64,000 bases of DNA from Juglans regia. Lineage: Eukaryota > Streptophyta > Magnoliopsida > Fagales > Juglandaceae. The position numbers were made by a program, and so were the translations under genes. The stretch covers positions 24,756,558 through 24,820,557 of the forward strand of contig NC_049916.1 in NCBI RefSeq assembly GCF_001411555.2, read 5' to 3'. Positions 39,861 through 50,681 of the stretch are shown here, one piece after another. Under the pieces are notes generated by a model that had not been told where the DNA came from, searched no databases, and saw only the letters and a program-made list of their open reading frames with translations. Numbering within the stretch: the stretch's first letter is position 1; the number at the start of each line of letters is the position of its first letter.

Positions 39861-42230
39861 TTCTCTTGGTCTGCAGTGCTCACCCTGTTTCTCTCATCAG
39901 TTAGTCTCACCCTCCGTGCGCAGTCTCTCTCTCTCATTAGTTGGTCTCTCTCTCTCTAACCAGTGTTTTGTCGCCGCTGCCCCCACCACCGTAAACAACT
40001 GCCCAGCTCGCCACCTTCGTGCCCTCCATCGCTTGGTGAGTATGGCTCCATACGAAGTTATACTGTTATGTATATGAATCTCCGTTATTCCAAAAGAGCC
40101 CTCATGTGTTTTGTTTAATCCCTAAAATACCCTTATCATCAGACTAATTATAGGTTGATCATGTTTTGGTCTATATATATTTGTAGCTTTTGTTTTAAAT
40201 TTGTTTTAAATACAAGATTTTATAAAGAAAATAAATAAAGATTTGAGATATATTATTAGTGATAATATATTTTTAGAAGTACATAGTAAGTGCAAGATTT
40301 TATTTTGAACCTTTTAAAAAGAAACTAATTAGTCTATTTTTTATGAAAGGAAATTTTTACTTTCCTAATTTTTAATTAGTTTTGTTATAATTATGTTATG
40401 AGAATTTTTAAACTAGAGATATATTTTTTTGGCATAGTTGTATTTAGTATAATATTATTATGCAGTTTAGAAATGAATTAGAGTATAATAGTTAGAAGAA
40501 TTATGTGGATATTGAGAAATTTGGGAAGTTATGATGCTTTAGGGTTAAGAGAAATTTTAAGTTTTGAGGAATTAAGGTAGGTCAATTTTTAACATTTTAG
40601 GTTAAGTATTGAATTACGTGTTTGACGAAAAATTTACGAGTATCACGTGACTATTTTATAGGTGACAAGTAATTTTCGTTCAGCATTGTTTCGAAGAAAT
40701 TTAGAAAGTTAAGAAGTCCAAGTAAGCGGGGTTTCTATGTTAGACTTTGCATAAAAAGAAAATGAACTGAAGTTGATTTATGAAAATGTGCATGATATAT
40801 TTGTTTTTGAAAAGAAATGTGAAAATAATCACAGTTATTTACTCTGCATTACTCATGAGATCCGTAAGAAAGAGAATAGTATTTTTGTTATGAATGGTGT
40901 AGACATGAGCTAGTTTTTTGTGCATTCTGTTTCTGATCTGGAAAAGAGCGAATTTGTGTCTTTTTTTTTCTAAAGATTTGTTTTGAAGAAATAAAGATGT
41001 TCTGATGCATGAGATCTAAAAGTTTTGTTGTGAGTAAATAAAGATGTTTTGATTCTGTTTATTTCGAACATGTGAAATTATCTGAAGATGTTTAGTTTTT
41101 GGCTTTTGGCTTTTGATATCAAGTGGCATTTGAAAACATTGACATGAGATTTTGATTTCGTATTCTGATTAAGTCTGATTATGATGTTCTGTTATGTTTT
41201 CTGTTACAGACCAGCCAGAGTGATAATAGTGACATACGGCCCAACCATGGGTTATAATAGTGGATACGGCCCAACCATGGGTTATAATAGTGGATATGGC
41301 CCATCCATGAGTTATAATAATAGATACGACCCTTCCATGGGTTATAATGGTGGTATATAACCCTAGCACGGGGGTTAAATATGGTATATGGCCCAATCAT
41401 GAGTGATAATGGTGGATACAGTCCTTCCACTGGTTATATTGGTGGTTTATAACCCTACCACATGGATTAAACATGGTACACGACCCAACCAGGGGTGATA
41501 ATAGTGGATACGGCTCTTCCAAGAGTTATAAATGTGTTTTATAACTCTACCACGGAGGGTTAAACATGGTATATGTCTCGATATGATGCTCCGATATGAT
41601 AAATATGAGGTTTAAGATTTTGATATGCCAAAAGATTTTTGAATAAGAATGTTTTTTTTTTTTTTTAAGTTTTGCTCTGATATTTTTGTAACATGTTTTG
41701 ATCTTTGCATTCTGAAAAATAATTGTTTATGTTTCTGCATTCTAAAGGTAACAGTTTGTTTTGCATTATGAATTCTGAAAATGCTCATGTTTACACACTG
41801 ATATATGGTCATTGCTTACTAAGTTATTGATAACTCACCTCCTTATCTCCACAATATTTTTCAGATAAGAGGGTACAAGTTTATTGGAGAGTCTTATACA
41901 CTGATGCCTCAACTGGAAGTCAAGAGTAAGGTTTGATGATCATAGAGGAATAAGTGTCAGAGGGTATAAGTTTATTGGAGTCTTATTTAGTAGGTTTATG
42001 ATTTTATATTATTTGATATTTGGAGTCAGGGATATTTCTAAACATTTATGGAGTTTTTAAATTATTTTATTGAAGTATTTATTTGGTGTCCTGGTGGAGG
42101 AATATATATTTTTAGTTTGAATAAATGAATTTGTACTTTTTGAGAATATTGGAGTATATAATTATGTTATGGAAGATGGATTTAGGTTATAAGAGATAAC
42201 TCTCCGGATCTCTGGAGACGGGGCGTTACA
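38885..42230 (+). mobile_element. Long solo LTR I, 3.35 kb, TSD TGATC (Ty3/Gypsy type inferred)
   Basis: Starts TATAACACCC (canonical TG decayed to TA) and ends GGGGCGTTACA; TGATC flanks both sides exactly (38880-38884, 42231-42235). A leader-like region with a (CT)n run lies at 39809-39857. The 3' half carries the module shared with the other long LTRs: TATAG|GTGAC at 40657-40666, AAGTCCAA|GTAAGC at 40714-40727, a minisatellite and ATTTTTCAG at about 41856-41864. No internal retroviral-type genes are present. The long LTR and TGTAAC...GTTACA ends suggest a Tekay/Del-like chromovirus, by inference. Confidence 0.85.
41219..41570. repeat. Minisatellite in solo LTR I
   Basis: Degenerate repeats of a 30-60 bp unit combining GTTATAATRGTGGATA, CGGCCCAACCATG and TATAACCCTA. 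It is homologous to, but more diverged than, the arrays in the LTRs at 47941 and 50682. Confidence 0.7.
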
Positions 42231-42335
42231 TGATCATCATGAGAGATTCATGTCAAGAACGATTATATATAATCATAAAATATAACACTTACGAGGCTAA
42301 TTGTAACCTAACAGACTAATTGTAACCTAACCTTC

Positions 42336-45300
42336 CTAGCTATTTTTATACATGTAAGCTAAGAAGGCCATTAAGGACGGGAATGACGTAGCCAGTACAA
42401 GCAAAATCCCACCCGCTGCCGACAAAAGCAACCATGGTTTGTCAAAATACTCCCGCTTGAAGCTTGCCCACTTCCATTCCCACCTATTTTGATCATGCTT
42501 CTCCGCATCCTTGAACACTTTCCCCAAATAGAAGCGTTTATCATCATTAAGTACCAAATCCTTGCCCGCATAGTTAATGAACTGCACAAGCTCGGAGTCG
42601 TTGGCAAGGTAATTGTCAATGACATTGCGCTTGCAAAGGTACTCGACGTCCTCCTTGCTGTTCACCAGGCAGTCCAAAAAAATAACATAAACCGTGAAGT
42701 ACTTGTTGCTTCTCTGGTGGCATTGTTGGAATACCACACAGTTCAACAACAGGCATCTCATAAAGTCGTTGATGGCTATGTTCGGCATCTCAATCACACC
42801 TTTTTCAAATTTCACTACTAGGAAGCTAATTACCTCCATGCCCGGGCTGACCTTAATCCCTGCTAGCCGGAGCTTCGAGATGCAGTGAATGAATTGTAAA
42901 GCCCCAAACCCGGGTGGCTTTGAGAATTACTACCTGTCACTCATAAACATGTCTCCCAACACATCCAAAGAATAATCTCCAAAAAAAAAACTTCATAAAT
43001 GAAATCAATCTCATATCTTCTCAATAATCTCATTACAAACTCCACACAATCTTTAATGCAATAATAAAAAAATATCAAAGGGTCCACAATCTCCCGGTAA
43101 TAGTAACATACCAAACTGATAAAACCATAGGTCCTACTAAACCCGAAAATATAATTAAAACTCAAAGAAATTAAAACTAAGGACATCAAAAGTCCTTCTT
43201 CTAACCACATCTCCTCAACTTAAACACGTTCACCAATCTAATCCAAGTCCTCATTTGGACTCTCCATATCATCTAAAAAATATTATCATGATAGGGGGTG
43301 AGTTATCACAACTCAGTAAACAGAAATCATATGCTAGCATGCAAACATGAGCATTTACAAAGAATAGCATGCAGAACCAAATATTTTCCAGAGCTATCAC
43401 GCAGAACATAACATATTTTCAAGAGTAACAGAGCGATGGTTTTAAGACAAGTAAAAACCCATAGTGCTTTGGCATAACATAAACTGAGTATCATCATCAA
43501 ATCAAAACAGAGCATCAAACAAAGCAGAGACCATGTTTAACCCCCGTGGTAGGGTTGTGCTAACCCCGGTGGCCAAACCAGGCAGAGACAGAGGTGAAAT
43601 CTTTCCTTTATTCTTCTCGGAGCCCCGAGTGTGCACACAGGAAAGACCACAATAAAACCACTTTGTTTCAAAGTGGGTGCACTCAGAGACAGAGAAGTTG
43701 GTACCAACCCAAACAGAGCAGAGCATAACAGAGCAGAGCAGAGCAAAGCAGAGACAGAGTCAGATACGAAAAACCAGTACACCATGCCAAAGGTTTTCAT
43801 ATGTTATATCAAAATAATACAGAGTATCAAAACAGAATCAGACAGTTTACACGCACTGAACACAAAAGCCAAAATATCTTTTCAAATAAATGCACAACTT
43901 TTCATATTCTCAATATCGCTTATTTTTCAGATTTCAGAAATCACATGACAGAATTTAGCTCATGTCTACACAATGCATGTCAGAACATATTTTTCTCTTT
44001 TTCGTACAGATTTCATGAGTATGCAAATAAACGACCGAGGTTGGTTTTGTTTTTCTCAAGTTCTCATTTCACCACAAAAATATACAAAGTTTTCAGAAAA
44101 TCAACTTCAGTCTCAAATAATTCGTATAAGGCCTAGCATAGGAATCCCGCTTACCTGACTCTTGTAGCGTATTATCTAAGACTTGAAAATGACCTCTATT
44201 AGTCTCGTCACCTATTCATAAAATAAAAGAAATATACACCGAGTATTAGAAGACAAAAGGCATAACCTCATCTAATAATTAAATAAAACCCACAATTTAA
44301 CACACTAAGTCAACCACTTAATAAAAAAACAGTGGACAGCCCGAAAATCCAACTCAAGAATCAAGTACTAGTCTTTGGTATTATCCTAAACATTCCCCAA
44401 GATCAACGTCAACCTTATAAATAAAATATTAATCTTACTTCAATGGTCAAAAATACCAACCCACCAGTATAAAAACAGCACCTACTCAAAAGAGTATCCA
44501 AATGCTTTACCGTACCTCCAACCCAAATATTTCAAAACTCAGAACAACTAACATAACCCTGAACAAATACAGAACTCATCCTACACCCCACGTCAACCCA
44601 ACAATATACCACAGCACCTCAACAAAAATCTCGAAATTTATACTCCTTCATCAACAACCAAACCATCATATTACTAAGCCCTCGACTCTGATTATAAACA
44701 GAAGAAAACCTTCCCACGCTCAAACAATTAAAAGTCATAAACTACACCATGAAAGAGAGTGGTTCACGGCTTCCTTACCCGTTCAACAGAGTCCAACGTC
44801 AAACCACAGCAAAGAGATTAAACACTGAGCGGACAGAAGTGAAACCAACTGGACTGTAAGAGAATGAGCGTCAAGTGGGGTTTCGGAGTGGGGAAGAACG
44901 CAGCAGCACAATCTATGAACATTCAGAGTCGGAAATCGCATGAAACCCGAAAACAACTAAGAGGAGAGAAAAAAAATCGACTTGAGGGAAAAGAGAGAGA
45001 TTTACATGAAGACGAAAACTCGAACAAGAGGAAGAGAACCAACGGAAAAGCTGGAGAGATGCGAGAGGGAACCCCTTGCTCTGCTGCAAAGTGAGGAATT
45101 GATTTTAAGTGAAAACTGAAATGGGGGGATATGGGTATGAGATTCGGAAGCCACAAGGTAACGCCAACAACAAGAAATAAGAATGAAACCGAAAAGGAAA
45201 TAGAGAGACGTGGGAGAAAGAAAGTTGCGGAAGAAAACCGAAATTGAAACTGAAATTGCGGAAAGAGAAGGGAGAAAGAAACGGAAAACAGAGGAGAAAC

Positions 45301-46292
45301 TCTTACCTCCCAAAACGACGCCGCTCGGTGGTCTTACTAAGCACTAAAATGGCTGGGCCATTTTCACGCAGGGTCCGGGCCACTTTGATGAAGAAACTGG
45401 GCCTTACATGAATGGAGCATATACTAAGAATCCTGCTTGTCTCTGTTGGATATTGGATGCAGGTATTAAACTACTCCGAACCAAGTCCAGCAAATGCAGG
45501 ACCACCGTATCCATTTGATCCAAGTTACCATGAATAAAACCGAAAATAATAGTAAAACCGGATTTTTTCATTCCGTTCTTAAAGAATCCCAAAGCAGCAC
45601 GCACCAACCGGGATCTACTTTTCACCTCGACAGAATTCTCAAGGGTAAGCGCATATATCTCTTCCAGAACGAGAAAATGGATCTGATTCACAAGCAGAAG
45701 AAAGTCCCTGTAGAAATACAGTACCATCCACGCCAAGGCTTCAAGATCAGATTCACTGGAGTGGACTCCTTTCAACGTGAATGCAAACATTTCAATGATT
45801 TCTTTTATAAAACAAGCATCAACAACCATCATTTCGAGAAATGCAATACCGTCGACATCAAACTCTTCAGAATAACACTTTCTAATCTCCTCTTCAAGTT
45901 GGTCTATTTTTTGCAACCAGCACTTACAGATATCAATTTACTTGTCTTTATCTAATATTTTCTTGGCCAACAACGAGCCGAAGTACTTCCTCTTGCAATC
46001 TTCGGCCATCTGGAACTTTTCTTTACGTTGTTTGTAGTAGTAGGGCCCGATGGAGACCATGTTGGACTCGTATAACGAGTTTCCATTGATGTATGTCCTT
46101 AAGCCTCGAGAGGACTCTGTAGATGTAGCTAGCGTTTCTACGGTGGGCTTTTTCTTTTAACTTTTTGGCTTCTTCCAAATATTTCGTTACCTGCTCGTCG
46201 ATGATGTCAAGTTTCTTCTGGGTGAACTCGCTTATCGGCTTCTGGTCATTGGCACGACTGGTTTCTCCTTTCTCAGCAATGCTAATTTCCAT
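42336..46292 (-). pseudogene. DUF247 family gene, disrupted by a solo LTR and by frameshift and nonsense changes
   Basis: Read from the ATG at 46292 down to TAG at 42336. The N-terminal part (MEISIAEKGE..., then IYRV-SRLKDI) is followed, in a shifted frame, by NMVSIGPYYY and KRKYFGSLLAKKIL. A later block holds IDQLEEEIRKCYSEEF and FLEMMVVDACF, diagnostic of this plant family. The C-terminal part (42336-42889) has MPNIAINDFMRCLLLNCVVF and ends in a hydrophobic anchor segment (LLLSAAGGILLVLATSF). DUF247 proteins are plant membrane-associated proteins of mostly unknown role; some members act in grass self-incompatibility. Lesions: an ATAC-type 4-bp repeat that shifts frame near 46085-46095, an in-frame TAA after KDK near 45950, a further shift near the insertion, and a 2.5-kb solo LTR at 42895-45408. 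Non-functional. Confidence 0.85.
42895..45408 (-). mobile_element. Long solo LTR II, 2.51 kb, minus orientation, TSD TGAAT
   Basis: On the + strand it begins TGTAAAGCCCC and ends GGGCCTTACA; TGAAT flanks both sides exactly (42890-42894, 45409-45413). Read on the minus strand it has the shared LTR features: AATAG|GTGACG at 44216-44206, GTCAG|GTAAGCGGG around 44155, GTAGACATGAGCTAA near 43960, and GATAACTCACCCCC near 43300. It interrupts the DUF247 pseudogene. It lacks a well-preserved minisatellite. Confidence 0.85.
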
Positions 46293-47940
46293 TGTAAATG
46301 TTGGCGTTCTAAAAACTCTGGATGCCAATGTTCACTGTTGTGTGGAGGCTCTTCACTTCACTGAGGACTGCGATGCGCAATCTATTCTGGGTGTATTGAA
46401 GAGGTCAGATAAATAAGATGAATGCAATCTCATATCAAAACAGATCTATCTGGATTTTGGGGCAATAAATTCTGTATGGAGCACATCTTCAGTTAAGCAG
46501 AAGTACTAATTTGTAAGAAATGCCGAAGTGGATTGGCGAAGTCCGCCCTCTCGTTTTTTTTCTCTCTAGAGAAGAATTGAGGTGGTGTGCCCTATTCCCT
46601 ACTAGTGCTTGTACCGGCAGCAGCTGTGGATTGTGAGTGAGCTTATTGATTGAGATGGAAAGTATGCAGGAGATGTGGGGGAATCTACGTTTGAGTGAAG
46701 AAGAGGGAGGTGAAATTATTTTAGAGGATGGTGCAATATCAGAAGCTCAGAAGAAAGGTGAGCGTTGTCTAATTGGCAAGATCTGTTCAGATCGCCATCT
46801 TAGTAGCAAAGTGGTGGAGGCGATGATGGCAAAAATATGGAGACTCAGCAAACCTGCTAAGTTTAAGGAGGTGTGTGCAAATGTGTTCATCCTTACTTCT
46901 GAAACTCATGCTGACAAACATAGAATTCTTGATGGGAGACCGTGGTCCTTTGATGGGAGTTTATTGGTGATTGATGAGTTTCAAGGTTTTATTCAGCCAA
47001 GCAAAATGAAATTTGAATCTGCTTCTTTTTGGATTCAATTTCATAACATGCCCCTGTTGGGAATGAATCGGGAGTGTGGTGTTCATCTAGGCCCTACAAT
47101 GGGAGTTGATGAAGATGTGGATGTAGAGGAAGATGAGGTAGGGTGGGGCTATTTTTTTAGAGTGAAGATCAAGTTGGATCTATTTTAACTTTTAGCTCGT
47201 GGGAAAACCATTACATTGCAGAGGGTGAAGCATTGGATCCCCATTAAATATGAAAAACTTCCACATTTCTGCTTTCATTGTGGCAGAATCTTGCATAGTG
47301 CATAGAAATGTCCAAGCCAAACAAGGGAGATAACTTCTCAATTTGGGTCCTGGTTACGTGCAAATCTTGGAGGGAAGAGACGTCATGACTCTGCAGTGGG
47401 TCCTTTCAGTTATAGGGAGACCAACCATAGCGATGATCAGGGAGGGCAGAAGGGAGTGGATGGTGGTGCTGGCCAGGTTGGGGTCACGCCGGTGCGTTTC
47501 ACAAATCCAGAGCCAACGAATTTACAAGCCACGAGACAAGAGATACATGGGGTGAAGGGAACGAATCCGACATCAAACGACGGTACTGAAAAGGGCGAGC
47601 TTCCTGGCGAAAAGTCTGATGGAAATCACAATAATGGTGATGCTACAGCTTTGTTGCAGAAACCGAGTGGGGAGGCCCTACGTGGGCCAACATTGAAGGA
47701 AACATTTCATCTAAAAGCATGCGGAATTGACGAACAAAGAGTTCAAATTCACAGTTGGCAAGTCAGATCTTGATGGTCAAAAGGTTGGTGCGAGAAATCT
47801 GGCAATGAATACTAAGCTAAGTAATGTGGAGGGCCACAATCCTGGGCAATGTCTAGTTGACCCCCCAAGGCATGATACGTCTGAATTGAGGGGAGGCTAG
47901 CCCAGGATTTTCAATTTTGAAATCCAATAACCGCCCCTGC

Positions 47941-50589
47941 TTTAACACCCCGTATTTTTTTAGTGTATTTTTTTAATTGAATGATTATTTGTTATTAATT
48001 TAAAATTAGATTATCTTGTTTTAAATTTTCAGATTTTAGTGGGTTTATTTTTATGATTTTTTAATTTGTGAAAATTAAATTTGACATGTTTCCTTAATAT
48101 TAATTATTGTTATGAATTTAATTTTCTTTTCATATTAAATTAACTTCTTGTTGAATTTAATTATTTATTTTTCATTTTAATCACCGCGTTTGAATTATTT
48201 TATTTCACTTGCTGTTTTAAAATTGTCTCCGTTGGATCATTTTTTTTGTGACCCAAGATGTGAGGATTGGACCTCATTTCTTTCCCTACATTTTCTCTTT
48301 TCTTTTTCTTCCTTTCTCTTTTCTTCTTTTCTTTTCTTTCTTTTCTTTTTTCTTTTTCTTCTTCTCCTGGTCTTTCACCGCGCGCCGCAACTCCCCTCCC
48401 TCTCTCTCTCCGTCCGATCCTCCTTCTCACCCCAGTGCCACCGTGCGCCGACGGTGGTCGACACCGCCCGGCTTCCCAGCACCCCCACCCACCGGCGACC
48501 TCCCCCTCCGGTTTCCAGCCCCAGCCGCGCTGCCATTAGCCTCCACGCACCACACGAAGCCGCGCATTCCTTGCGCCGCTGCGCCGCCGTCACGCCACCT
48601 CCGGCCACTATCTTCTCACCACATCATCATCGACCTTCTAGCAACCTAATGCACCCATCCTTGACTCTGATCTGTCACCGGTGAAGCCCCATCTATCTCC
48701 ATCTCCGATTTGAGCATTTTGGCCTTAAACCGCCGCCCACGCCGCCATCCACGGCCAACCACCACAACCACTAGCTTTACCGACATCCCTAAGCCCTACC
48801 CTATCAATCTCGGGTCTTCGTTTACACCCGTTCAAAAGTGGGTTTTTGAGACCCACGGCCACAGTGCATTTCGCACTGTTTTGTTACTGTGTTGCCGCTT
48901 CTAGTACCTCCGTGATCTTTCAAAAATTATATTATAGCATTGTAAGTATTTTTCCTAAAGAACTTTTGAGATTTAAATGTATTTTTGCGCTAATTCATAT
49001 TTACTGTGAATTTGTTGGTTGTGCCGGACTGAGTCCGAGGAGTAAGGGGGTCGGTTGGATTGGATGATGGAATTGTTTGTGTGAGATTGGTTTATGCTTT
49101 GAAAAATTGTTGTCTGTTTCGGGTTTAAATATTGGTGTTTTGAGTTTGATGTTGGTCATGGTGGATATTGGTGATTTTTAAGAAGTGATGGTATATTTTG
49201 GGATTATGAGGGTTTTAAGTTTTGAGATATTAAAATAGGTTATTTTAGAAGTTTAGGCTTAAATATCGAAATCCGTGATTGATTGAAAACTTACAGAAAT
49301 TGTGTGATTATTTTTATAGGTGACGATTTATAGTCGACTCGACTTTTTTGAGGAAAATTCTGAAAAAGCTAAGAAGTCCAGGTAAGCGGGGTTCATATAC
49401 TAGTTTTGCATAAAAGAAATAAAATGAGGTTGACTTTGAAAATAAACGTGTTTGTTTTTTAAAAGAAATGAGCTGAAAACAACCTCAGATGTTTATTCTG
49501 CATATGCATAAATTCAATATAAGAGAAAGTGTTTTCTGTCATGACTGGTGTAGACATGAGCTAGTTTTGTGCACTTTATTTCTGAACTATGTAAAAGAGC
49601 GAATATGAAAATCTAGAAGTTTTGTTATGAACAAATGAGAATATTTTGTTTATGTTTATCTCGAACATGTGAAATGATCTGAAACTTTTCAGTATTTTGT
49701 TTTGAAATGATGTGTCATCTGAGAACCTTGGCATGAAGTTCTGATTCTGTATATGATTGTAATCGGATTTTCGATGAAATCTGTTCTGTTTCTGTTAAGG
49801 CCCAGCACGGGTATAATGGTGGTTTATAACCCTACCATGGGGTAAACATGGTATACGGCCCAGCCACGGGTATAATGGTGGTTTATAACCCTACCACGGG
49901 GGTGAAACATGGAAAATGGCCCAGCCACGGGTATAATGGTGGTTTATAACCCTACCACGGGGGTGAAACATGGAATATGGCCCAGCCACGGGTATAATGG
50001 TGGTTTATAACCCTACCACAGGGGTTAAACATGGTATTGTCCCGATGTGATACTAAACGATGATATGATTATAATGTTTCAGTTTAGAAATGCCAACGGA
50101 TTTTCTTTTTGGAATAAGTTTATTTTTTTGGAAATTTCACTCTAATGTTTTTGCACAAAGTTTTGGTTCTACATTCTGAAAGTAAATATTTTGTTCGGCT
50201 TATCAAATGTTATAAATGCTCATGTTTACATCCTAGTATATGCTCTCTGCTTACTAAGTTGTTGATAACTCACCCCCTTATCTTTACAATATTTTTCAGA
50301 TATTATGATGGTTCAGCTGAGGATAAAGATTATGAGGCATTGGGTGAGATGTTTTAAGTGTGGTGATTCAAGCATAGGAAGTTTTTTATGAGTATTGTCG
50401 ATTTTATTAAGAAGTTTTATTGTGTTATAATGACTTGGTATTTTAGAAAATTGGTTATATTGAGGAAATTAGATTTAATCGAATTTTCTATATGATATTG
50501 AGAATTTGGAGTATATTTTTATATTGTTGAAAGGTGAGTTTAAGTGTTAGGAAGTAACTCTCCGACCCGTGGGGGACCGGGGCGTTACA
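47941..50589 (+). mobile_element. Long solo LTR III, 2.65 kb, mosaic
   Basis: Starts TTTAACACCCCG (TG decayed to TT) and ends CCGGGGCGTTACA. The first 1.1 kb resembles the LTRs of the element at 57271 (GGACCTCATTTCT, CTTTTGAGATTTAAATGTAT, GACTGAGTCCGAGGAGTAAG). The last 1.4 kb resembles LTR IV and LTR I. It carries TATAG|GTGACG at 49315-49325, GTCCAG|GTAAGC around 49381, and ATTTTTCAG at 50291-50299, followed by a short frame ending YEALGEMF. The 5-bp flanks (CCTGC and CTGGC) match at only 3 of 5 positions. Confidence 0.8.
49803..50035. repeat. Minisatellite in solo LTR III, about 4 units of 57-60 bp
   Basis: Each unit contains GGCCCAGCCACGGGTATAAT, GGTGGTTTATAACCCTACCA and GGGGGTGAAACATGG. 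Units are nearly identical, so the array is younger or better homogenised than that of LTR I. Confidence 0.85.
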
Positions 50590-50681
50590 CTGGCCCACTG
50601 GCGAAAGCAACATGGAAGAAGAGAGCACGTGATCCAGGTAATAATTATGTCCCTCACAGTGAGATGTTGAAAAAGAAACGC

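Noticed and set aside
48190..48684. Ser/Pro-rich frames in LTR III (and at 57443-57902 and 62310-62795)
   Set aside because: They recur at the same place in several LTRs because of CT-rich leader sequence, in more than one frame, and show no codon-level conservation.
47936..50594. Target duplication for solo LTR III (CCTGC / CTGGC)
   Set aside because: Only 3 of 5 positions match; the ends are supported by LTR homology, not by the TSD.
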